Assembly: GCA_958348565.1 (NCBI GenBank)
Contig: CATVZP010000081.1
Span: 1 to 9,272 of the forward strand
DNA from: an uncultured Collinsella sp.
Lineage (GTDB): Bacteria; Actinomycetota; Coriobacteriia; Coriobacteriales; Coriobacteriaceae
DNA: 9,272 nucleotides
Direction of reading: 5' to 3'
Shown here piece after piece: positions 1 to 6,166 of this stretch (its first letter is position 1; the number at the start of each line of letters is the position of its first letter). A program made the translations under genes and the position numbers. The notes beneath the pieces were generated by a model, which was not told the DNA's origin, ran no database searches, and saw nothing but the letters and a program-made list of their open reading frames with translations.

Positions 1-724
1 TGGCGACAGCCGTCTCGACCGCAGCGAGCATGCCCAGGTCGTTACCCGAATCGCCAAAGCCAAAGGTGCGCGCATTTCCCTCACGGCCCAGATACGCCAG
101 CGCTCGCGCCACGCCCACGCCCTTGTCGATGCCCTTGGGACTCAGCTCGCGATTCTGGCCACCGGTGTTGCACAGCTCAAACTCGCGATCGATAAAGCCA
201 TCATCGTTGGCTACGCGAGCCAGGTCGCTCGCGACGATGCCTACCTTGCCCACGCGCAGACGGCCGTCGACGCGCATTTCCTCGGTGCTGTGCACCACAG
301 AAGTGCCGATCAGAGACGACTGCTCAACACCCGCGGGTTCCAGGGCAAAAGTAGCCACGTTGGTCTCGAAAAAGGCTTCAATCCCTGCCGCGGCCATACG
401 GCGTGCAAGCTCCTCAACAATGTCTTCGTCAAAGCAGTCCTCATACGCCACGCGGCCCTCGACCTCGAGCGTGGCGCCCGCCATGGCAACGACGCCCGCG
501 GGGTCGAGCGCACGCAAGCTATCGGCGATGAGCCACAGGGGGCGACCCGTGCAGATAAACGCCTTGTGTCCCGCGTCGCGCAGACGATGAAACGCCTCGA
601 CGACCGCCTGCGAGGGGCGAACCGCCGAAAAGTCCTTGTCGGTCATGTTGTCGGGATCGAACGACGTCAGCGTGCCGTCCACGTCAAAAAAGAGCACAGC
701 GGGTTCGGGACACGCATCAATCAT
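1..724 (-). CDS. HAD-superfamily phosphatase, Cof/HAD-IIB type (3' end outside window)
   Basis: Reading the minus strand from ATG at 724 gives an open frame of at least 241 codons that runs off the left edge, so the C-terminus is missing. The HAD motifs are visible in order: motif I DVDGT at residues 14-18 (nucleophile Asp14, acid/base Asp16), motif II Thr in CTGRP near residue 59, motif III Lys in SPKGIDKG, and motif IV GFGDSGNDLGML close to the cut end. The long stretch between motifs II and III fits a C2-type cap, as in Cof-like sugar-phosphate or nucleotide phosphatases. These are Mg2+-dependent cytoplasmic hydrolases, and the substrate cannot be told from sequence. AAAGGA lies 6-8 bases before the ATG and supports the start. 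The gene is divergent from the rRNA methyltransferase gene, with no functional link evident. Family assignment is firm; specific function is unknown. Confidence 0.9.
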   Translation of the reverse strand, partial: MIDACPEPAVLFFDVDGTLTSFDPDNMTDKDFSAVRPSQAVVEAFHRLRDAGHKAFICTGRPLWLIADSLRALDPAGVVAMAGATLEVEGRVAYEDCFDEDIVEELARRMAAAGIEAFFETNVATFALEPAGVEQSSLIGTSVVHSTEEMRVDGRLRVGKVGIVASDLARVANDDGFIDREFELCNTGGQNRELSPKGIDKGVGVARALAYLGREGNARTFGFGDSGNDLGMLAAVETAVA

Positions 725-762
725 ATGGGTTCCTTTCGAGGATAAGGGCAAACGAAGCATCC

Positions 763-772
763 ATCATATAAT
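763..772. promoter_or_regulatory. AT-rich divergent promoter core with overlapping -10 elements
   Basis: The 75-bp gap between the divergent HAD gene and the rRNA methyltransferase gene is GC-mixed except for one AT island. On the plus strand TATAAT (767-772) matches the sigma-70 -10 consensus, 28 bases before the ATG at 800. On the minus strand the same island reads TATGAT (763-768), a 5/6 match, about 39 bases before the ATG at 724. I see no good -35 box for either direction. The plus-strand -10 is convincing; the minus-strand one is a guess. Confidence 0.55.
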
Positions 773-799
773 GGAGCGACGCAACCAGAGAGGTCACCC

Positions 800-3358
800 A
801 TGGAATTTTACGCAAGCTGCCCCGAGGGCTTTGAGTCCGCACTCGCCGATGAGCTTAAACGCCTCGGGCTTTCGCATGTCCGCCGCCTGAAGGGCCGCGC
901 TACGTTTGAGGGCGAGCTTGAGCAGGGCTATCGCGCGTGCCTGTGGTCGCGCCTGGCGAGCCGCGTGTTCGTGGTGGTCGGGCGCTTTGAGGCGCAGGAT
1001 GCCGATGAGCTGTACGATAGCGTTTACGACATTGCCTGGGAGAGCATCGTCCGCCCCGGCGCCACCATCGCCATCACAGCCCGCGGCGTGACCGAGCAGC
1101 TGCGCAACACGCGTTTCTCGGCCCTGCGCGCCAAGGACGCATTGTGCGACCGCCTGGCCGAGACCACGGGCCGTCGCGCCGATGTCGACGCCGCCGATCC
1201 CGACGTTCACCTGCTGCTTTCGCTGCGTCAGCGCCGTGCGAGCATCAGCCTGGACCTTTCGGGCGACCCGTTATTCAAGCGCCTGCCACCCGCCGCGACC
1301 CGCGCCGGCGAGGGCGCGCACGTGCTGCGCCCCGACTACGCCGCCCTGGTGCTGGCGCAGGTCGGCTGGACCGCACTGTGCGAGCGCGAGCTGACGGCCG
1401 ACGATTACGAGAACGAAGCCCTGCCCACGCTGGTCGACGCCTCGTGCGCCGGCGGCGGCCTGCTGTTGGAGGCCGTGAACATTCTGACCGACCGCGCCCC
1501 GGGCGCCGTCCGCGAGCGCTGGGGCTTTGAGGGCTGGCAGTTGCACGACGCCGCTCTGTGGGAGCAGCTGCTTGCCGAGGCACGCGAGCGCGAGGCGGCA
1601 GCACGCGAGCGCCAGGCACGCATCGTGGCCGTAGACATCGACCCCGCCGCCCGCAAGACCGCCGAGCGCATGGTCAAGTGCGCCGGTTACAAGCGCTTTG
1701 TCGATTTTTGTGCTGCCAAGCCAGCCACCGTGCTGGACCATGCGGGCGCCGTCGCCGGTGCCGCCGTAGTCGCAGACACCACCGAGACCCCGCTTTCGCT
1801 CATGCATGACACCATGACGTTGGTAGGCGAGCTGCGCCGCGCGCCCGAACTCGCTTCGTCACCGGTCGCCGCGCTCACCCGCGATGGCCTTATGGCCCGC
1901 GCGCTCCATGCCGAGCCCGCGCGCTCCATCGCCGTCATGCCCAATAACGAAGAGGCAACTATTGAGGTTTGGCCCTCGCTCGACCACGCCGCCGCGGCAT
2001 TCGAAGCTGCGACCAGCGCAGATGCCGAGGAGCAGACCGCAGACGCTCAAGACGAAGCCGCCGACGCCCCCATGCCCGAACCTGCCGCCACGCTCGACCT
2101 GGGCGACGGAAAGCCGCTGCCCGTGCTCATCCCGGAGTCCGAGCAGTTCGCCAACCGCCTGCGCAAGAATGCCCGTCTGCGCCGCAAGTGGGCCAAGCGC
2201 GAGGGCGTGAGCTGCTACCGCGTCTACGATGCCGACCTGCCCGACTACTCCGCCGCCATCGATCTGTACGAGGGCTGCCCGCAGACGCCGGGCCGCTGGC
2301 TCGTCATCGCCGAATACGCCGCGCCCAAGACCATCGACCCCGCGCTTGCCCAGGCCCGCATGCTCGACATCTTGGCCATCGCACCGCGCATTCTTGATGT
2401 TCCGGCCGAGCACGTGCACGCCAAGGCCCGCATGCGTTCGCGCGGCGGCTCGCAGTACGGCAAGCAGGGCGCCGGCAAGGGCGCATCGGGCGAGCGCGCC
2501 AATATCGCACGCCGTCGTCTGCCGCTCATCGAAGAGGGCGGCCTCACCTTTGCCGTCAACTTTGACGACTATCTGGATGTGGGCATCTTCCTGGATCACC
2601 GCGTCACCCGCAACCTAGTGCGCGAGCACGCCAAGCAGGCGCGCCGCTTCCTCAACCTGTTTGCCTACACCGGCACCGCTACCTGCTATGCGGCAGACGG
2701 CGGCGTCGAGGAAACCGTGACGGTCGACCTTTCCAACACCTACCTGGACTGGGCCGAGCGCAATATGCGCCAGAACGGCTTTGTGGGTCCGCAGCATCAC
2801 TTTGTGCGCGACGACGTGCTCGCCTGGATTCGCGACCAGCGCCAGACGCGCAACCGCTGGGACCTGATCTTTGTCGACCCGCCCACGTTCTCGAACTCGT
2901 CAAAGATGGGCCGCCGTACCTGGGATGTCCAGCGCGACCATGTTGAGCTTTTGGCCGGCGTGTCGCGCCTGCTCGCACAGGGCGGACATGCCATCTTTAG
3001 CTGCAACCTGCGCGGCTTCCGCCCCGAAACGCGCAAGCTCGCGCGCGCGGGCGTCGTGCTGGAGGACATTACGGCGCAGACCATCCCCGAGGATTTCGCA
3101 CGCAACCAGAAGGTGCACCACTGCCATATCGTACGCCGCCTGCCCATCGAGGACGCCATGGCCGAAGTCGGCTTTAGCGCCGAGGAGATTGCCGAGCGAA
3201 CCGAGGAGCTGCGCAACCCCGAGGCCCGCAAGCCCCGTGCAGCAGCGCCCGCGCACGCGCAGGCCGGCAACGGCAAGTCCAACTTTGCCAGCAAACCCTC
3301 CCCTGCCGGCAAGTCCAAAAAGAAGAAGTTCTACGCCAGCAAGCCCAAGGATAAATAG
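800..3358 (+). CDS. rlmKL: RlmKL-type fused 23S rRNA methyltransferase with degenerate RlmL half
   Basis: The 852-residue protein is collinear with E. coli RlmKL (about 702 aa), which makes m2G2445 with its N-terminal RlmL half and m7G2069 with its C-terminal RlmK half in 23S rRNA. Residues 1-155 form the THUMP region (CLWSRLASRVF near 47, SISLDLSGD near 148). Residues 165-395 align with the RlmL methyltransferase, including DRAPG and RWGF (231-243) and DIDPAAR (279-285). However, the SAM loop is DASCAGGG (213-220) instead of DPxCGSG, and the NPPYG position reads ADTTETP (325-331). An acidic Ala-rich linker (about 400-432) follows. The RlmK half starts at NRLRKN (452) and keeps YRVYDADLPDY, NLFAYTGTAT (619-628), DLSNTYLDWAERN and VDPPTFSNS (692-700). 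After the usual end near 782 comes a tail of about 70 residues, Lys/Ala-rich at its end. GAGG lies 7 bases before ATG. RlmK activity is likely; RlmL activity is doubtful. Confidence 0.92.
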   Translation: MEFYASCPEGFESALADELKRLGLSHVRRLKGRATFEGELEQGYRACLWSRLASRVFVVVGRFEAQDADELYDSVYDIAWESIVRPGATIAITARGVTEQLRNTRFSALRAKDALCDRLAETTGRRADVDAADPDVHLLLSLRQRRASISLDLSGDPLFKRLPPAATRAGEGAHVLRPDYAALVLAQVGWTALCERELTADDYENEALPTLVDASCAGGGLLLEAVNILTDRAPGAVRERWGFEGWQLHDAALWEQLLAEAREREAAARERQARIVAVDIDPAARKTAERMVKCAGYKRFVDFCAAKPATVLDHAGAVAGAAVVADTTETPLSLMHDTMTLVGELRRAPELASSPVAALTRDGLMARALHAEPARSIAVMPNNEEATIEVWPSLDHAAAAFEAATSADAEEQTADAQDEAADAPMPEPAATLDLGDGKPLPVLIPESEQFANRLRKNARLRRKWAKREGVSCYRVYDADLPDYSAAIDLYEGCPQTPGRWLVIAEYAAPKTIDPALAQARMLDILAIAPRILDVPAEHVHAKARMRSRGGSQYGKQGAGKGASGERANIARRRLPLIEEGGLTFAVNFDDYLDVGIFLDHRVTRNLVREHAKQARRFLNLFAYTGTATCYAADGGVEETVTVDLSNTYLDWAERNMRQNGFVGPQHHFVRDDVLAWIRDQRQTRNRWDLIFVDPPTFSNSSKMGRRTWDVQRDHVELLAGVSRLLAQGGHAIFSCNLRGFRPETRKLARAGVVLEDITAQTIPEDFARNQKVHHCHIVRRLPIEDAMAEVGFSAEEIAERTEELRNPEARKPRAAAPAHAQAGNGKSNFASKPSPAGKSKKKKFYASKPKDK

Positions 3359-3363
3359 ACAAC

Positions 3364-3428
3364 GTTGCGGTGGAATACGGACTGTTTTGCCTGGAATTAG
3401 GTAAATTTAGACCGTATTTCACCGCAAC
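3364..3428. repeat. Long near-perfect inverted repeat between convergent genes
   Basis: The left arm 3364-3383 pairs with the right arm 3409-3428: 17 consecutive pairs including one G-U, one A-A mismatch, then two more pairs. The 25-base loop contains a smaller stem (3386-3392 with 3399-3405, 7 pairs including one G-U). It begins 6 bases after the stop codon at 3358 and ends 25 bases before the kdpE stop. The position fits a two-way terminator for convergent genes, but neither side has a clear run of T after the stem. The length and nested structure also suit a dispersed palindromic element. The structure is certain; the role is not. Confidence 0.7.
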
Positions 3429-3453
3429 TCATATTGGGATGGCGGATGCCGAC

Positions 3454-4167
3454 CTATCCCTGGATGACCAATCGGTAACCAATACCCACGTGCGTCTGGA
3501 TATAGCGCGGGTGCGCGGGGTCGGACTCGATCTTCTTGCGCAGCGTGCCCATAAAGACGCGCAGGCTCGCCAGGTCGCTCTTAGTTGCCGTGCCCCAAAT
3601 CTCGTGCAGGATAAACTGGTGCGTTAGTACCTTGTCGGCGTTATGTGCCAGCAGGCACAAGAGCTTGTACTCAATCGGCGTCAGATGCAGCTCCTCGCCA
3701 TCCATCGTGGCAATGCCGGCATCAAAGTCGATATGCAGCTCACCGGTATCGAACGAGCCCTCGGAGGCAACACCACCCGTTTGCGCATACGAAAGGCGCC
3801 TGAGCGTCGTGCGAATGCGTGCAAGCAGTTCCTCGACCGAAAACGGCTTGGTCAGGTAGTCATCGGCGCCGGCATCGAGCGCGCGAATCTTATCCCCGTC
3901 CTCGCTGCGCGCCGAGACCACGATGATCGGCATGCCCGACCATGCGCGCACCGACTCCACCACCTTGACGCCGTCCATATCGGGCAGGCCCAGATCGAGC
4001 AGCACGATGCTCGGTGCCTGCGATGAGGCGGCGGCGATGGCGGCATGGGCGGTCTCCACGGCCATATGACGCAAGCCGTGCGCCTCGAGCGCGGCAACAA
4101 TAAGGTTGCGGACGGCGGGATCGTCCTCAACGACCAAGATGAGCGGTTTTACGGCAGAGTTCGGCAC
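3454..4167 (-). CDS. kdpE: KdpE-like response regulator, OmpR/PhoB family
   Basis: This 237-residue DNA-binding response regulator is probably phosphorylated by the adjacent KdpD and controls K+ transport genes. The receiver domain spans residues 8-122, with acidic pocket Glu14-Asp15-Asp16, phospho-acceptor Asp58 in LLDLGLPDMDG, Ser85 and Lys107 in LTKPFS. The winged-helix effector is at about 139-235, with LTPIEYKLL, KVLTHQFILHEIWG and the ending VGIGYRL. The frame stays open upstream to an ATG at 4248, but that would bury the reading inside kdpD. The GTG at 4167 has AAGGAG 7 bases upstream and leads straight into the first beta strand, so it is chosen. It starts 4 bases after the kdpD stop, so the two are surely co-transcribed. 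The KdpE name rests on general similarity and on the KdpD-type partner; other OmpR-family regulators would look similar in isolation. Confidence 0.88.
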   Translation of the reverse strand: MPNSAVKPLILVVEDDPAVRNLIVAALEAHGLRHMAVETAHAAIAAASSQAPSIVLLDLGLPDMDGVKVVESVRAWSGMPIIVVSARSEDGDKIRALDAGADDYLTKPFSVEELLARIRTTLRRLSYAQTGGVASEGSFDTGELHIDFDAGIATMDGEELHLTPIEYKLLCLLAHNADKVLTHQFILHEIWGTATKSDLASLRVFMGTLRKKIESDPAHPRYIQTHVGIGYRLVIQG

Positions 4168-4171
4168 AGCG

Positions 4172-5797
4172 CTACTCCTTATCAAACGAAACGTCGGCGA
4201 CGGGAAGCTCAATCGTAAAGACCGAGCCGTGCGGGTCCGCCGCGGCAACCTCTATGCTACCGCCATGCGCTAACGCAATGGAACGGCAGAGCGAAAGTCC
4301 CAGGCCCACGCTGCGGTGGCTGTCGGCCAAACCGTGGTTGGCGGTGTAGAACGACTCAAAGATTCGCTCGCGGTCCTCGGGCGCAATACCCGGCCCGTCA
4401 TCGGCCACCGAGCACGTCACGTGCCCATCGTCAACGCCAATCGAAATCACGATATGCGAGCCCGCGGGCGTATAGGTGACGGCGTTGTTCACCAGATTGA
4501 CCACCAGCTGCACCATCAGGCGCGCATCGACATTGACGAGCGCCGGCTCATCGCACGCCACCACTTTAAGGTCGTGCTCGCGCACGGCCGGACTTGCGTG
4601 GCGCAGCGCCTCCTCGACGATATCATCCATGAGCTCGAGCGTAGTCGACAGATGCATGCCGCCGCCCTCGAGCTTGGTGATGGCGAGCAGATTCTCGACG
4701 GTGGCGTTGAGCCACAGCGCATCCGAGCGAATGGATAGAAGCAGGCCGCGGCGCGTCTGGGCATCGAGCACCGCGGTGCCGGTCGAGCCCTGATCGAGCA
4801 GCACGTCGGCATTGCCCGAAATACTGGTGAGCGGCGTACGCAGATCGTGTGAGATGGAGCGCAGCAGGTTGGCGCGCAGCTGCTCGTTTTTGGCGAGCAC
4901 CGCCGCCTCCTCGCGGGCCTCCATGGCGCGGGCGCGATCGAGTGCCAGCTCGCCTTCGCTCACGATGGCATCGGCAAGTGTCCGCTCCTCATGCGTCAGC
5001 ACGTCGGGCTCGGCAACGATAGCCAGCACGCCCACCACCGAGGCGGGGTCGCCCGAGCGCGCGAAGCCGTCGCCTGTGCGAACCGTCAGGTAGATGCCAT
5101 AAAACGCCGAGCCGCCAAACGTGGCGTCGAGCGGCGTTCCCACATAGGCGGACGCCGAGAGCCGAGGCGGCATCTGCGGCGCCAGTTCGTGCACCGGTGC
5201 GGCATCGCCCACGGCCGTGTAAGTCGCGCGCGGCAGCAGGTCATCGCCCTCGGCGTCGGCGCTGTACCACACGACAGGGCAGCCCGAAAGACGCGCCAGC
5301 TGCGTGGCCATGGCGTGAACGATCTGATGCTGATCGGCGCACCGCTGCAGCATGCGGTTGGTCTCGAGCACCATATGCGTGCGGCGGTCGCTGGCGGCAG
5401 CCTGTGCCAAGGCGCGGCGCAGGGCCAACGCAATCGAGCTCGACACAAGCGAGACCACAAACATGATGAAGAACATGCCGGGATAGACGCGGTCGATAAG
5501 CGACAGCGAGTAGCGCGGGTCGATAAACAAGAAGTTGTAGAGCGCCACGGCGGCAGCCGAGCTCAGCAAGCAATACAGGCGACTCCAGGTAAAGAATGCG
5601 CACAGCTGAACGGCGAACACATAGACGATCATGATGCTCGGCGCGAGACCCGGATGGTCGAGCAGCGCGCCCACAATCGTCGCCGCGACCAGCAGTCCCA
5701 CCGATACACAGGCGTCATACAGAGGAGTGCGGCGCGTCAGCGTTGTGCGCCGCCACCAAAAGCTATCGGCAATATCGCCGTCCGTACGGACGTCCAT
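4172..5797 (-). CDS. kdpD: Short KdpD-type sensor histidine kinase lacking the N-terminal sensor region
   Basis: This 541-residue membrane sensor kinase is the predicted partner of KdpE. After about 25 residues come four closely packed hydrophobic segments (about 28-47, 52-69, 74-92, 106-126) with the YNFLFIDPRYSLSL loop typical of the KdpD membrane module. A GAF-like region (about 150-290) follows, then HisKA with His317 in SISHDLRTPLT, N box NLVNNAV (434-440), G1 DDGPG (466-470), F box RIFESFYT and G2 GLGLSLC (498-504). All kinase motifs are intact, so it should be active. E. coli KdpD has about 895 residues; the Walker-type KdpD domain and the USP domain that precede its membrane segments are absent here, and the upstream DNA does not encode them. 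ATG at 5797 follows purine-rich sequence about 6-13 bases upstream. The gene lies just below a terminator-like hairpin. Confidence 0.88.
   Translation of the reverse strand: MDVRTDGDIADSFWWRRTTLTRRTPLYDACVSVGLLVAATIVGALLDHPGLAPSIMIVYVFAVQLCAFFTWSRLYCLLSSAAAVALYNFLFIDPRYSLSLIDRVYPGMFFIMFVVSLVSSSIALALRRALAQAAASDRRTHMVLETNRMLQRCADQHQIVHAMATQLARLSGCPVVWYSADAEGDDLLPRATYTAVGDAAPVHELAPQMPPRLSASAYVGTPLDATFGGSAFYGIYLTVRTGDGFARSGDPASVVGVLAIVAEPDVLTHEERTLADAIVSEGELALDRARAMEAREEAAVLAKNEQLRANLLRSISHDLRTPLTSISGNADVLLDQGSTGTAVLDAQTRRGLLLSIRSDALWLNATVENLLAITKLEGGGMHLSTTLELMDDIVEEALRHASPAVREHDLKVVACDEPALVNVDARLMVQLVVNLVNNAVTYTPAGSHIVISIGVDDGHVTCSVADDGPGIAPEDRERIFESFYTANHGLADSHRSVGLGLSLCRSIALAHGGSIEVAAADPHGSVFTIELPVADVSFDKE
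4175..4180 (-). promoter_or_regulatory. Ribosome binding site fixing the kdpE GTG start
   Basis: On the minus strand this reads AAGGAG, inside the last codons of kdpD and 7 bases before the GTG at 4167. It decides in favour of the GTG over the upstream in-frame ATG at 4248, and points to translational coupling of kdpD and kdpE. Confidence 0.8.
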
Positions 5798-5816
5798 CAG
5801 CGCCCCGCCCCTCTCT

Positions 5817-5864
5817 CAAAAACAAAAACCACCACAAAGGGGACAGGCACCTTTGTGGTGGTTT
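5817..5864 (-). terminator. Stem-loop with U-tract between the small membrane protein gene and kdpD
   Basis: Arms 5826-5840 and 5850-5864 form a perfect 15-bp stem with a 9-base loop. Read on the minus strand, the stem runs into five T, one G and five T (complement of 5818-5828), the form of an intrinsic terminator for the kup transcript. The tract ends only about 20 bases before the kdpD ATG, so full termination would leave kdpDE without an obvious promoter. The stem resembles the one at 8321-8349, so it may also be a dispersed palindromic element. Confidence 0.75.
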
Positions 5865-5910
5865 CCCTTGTGGTGGTTCTAAGTGTAAAGCCTTCTACGA
5901 CCGGCAGCCG

Positions 5911-6105
5911 CTAGACAAACAGCACGTGCGCGAGCAGTGCGCACATGCACACCGCTCCAAATACCAGTGCCACGATCGAAATCACGCGATCGGCCATGTC
6001 CATGTTGGCGCGATTCGTAAAGAACCGATCTTCGGCGGCGTCGACGCGCGCCTCACGCACCATTTCGACCACCGCCTCGCGGCCATCGAGCGCCTTTGTA
6101 TCCAT
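5911..6105 (-). CDS. Small predicted membrane protein, single C-terminal span, function unknown
   Basis: This 64-residue protein has a charged N-terminal part (about 1-38, rich in Glu, Arg, Asp) followed by one hydrophobic segment at about 41-64 (VISIVALVFGAVCMCALLAHV) that reaches the C-terminus, a tail-anchored layout with the soluble part probably cytoplasmic. I do not recognise the family. GGGGAGG lies 5 bases before the ATG at 6105, a better site than the one before the in-frame ATG at 6135, which would add 10 residues. It begins 61 bases after the kup stop on the same strand with no terminator between, so co-transcription with kup is likely. By position it could be an accessory or regulatory peptide for Kup, as KdpF is for the Kdp pump, but no sequence likeness to KdpF is claimed. 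That it is a real gene rests on the RBS, its codon pattern and the fit between two genes. Confidence 0.68.
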   Translation of the reverse strand: MDTKALDGREAVVEMVREARVDAAEDRFFTNRANMDMADRVISIVALVFGAVCMCALLAHVLFV

Positions 6106-6110
6106 GTTTG

Positions 6111-6117
6111 CCTCCCC
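6111..6117 (-). promoter_or_regulatory. Ribosome binding site of the small membrane protein gene
   Basis: The minus strand reads GGGGAGG with a 5-base spacer to the ATG at 6105. It favours the 64-residue form over the 74-residue form starting at 6135, where only GGAG about 10 bases upstream is available. Confidence 0.65.
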
Positions 6118-6166
6118 AGCCTCAATCTTGTCCATCGAAAACCAGCTCCATGCAGCCTGTCGGCGC

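Noticed and set aside
1859..2599. Open frame of 246 codons on the minus strand inside the rRNA methyltransferase gene
   Set aside because: The plus-strand protein has recognisable domains across this stretch; the antisense frame has none and is a composition shadow.
4168..4248. Longer kdpE starting at ATG 4248
   Set aside because: The extra 27 residues are Arg/Ser-rich, overlap the end of kdpD, and the GTG at 4167 has a well-placed AAGGAG.
4991..5914. Open frame of 307 codons on the plus strand over kdpD
   Set aside because: Antisense to a clear histidine kinase; Arg/His/Gln-rich with no recognisable motif or RBS.
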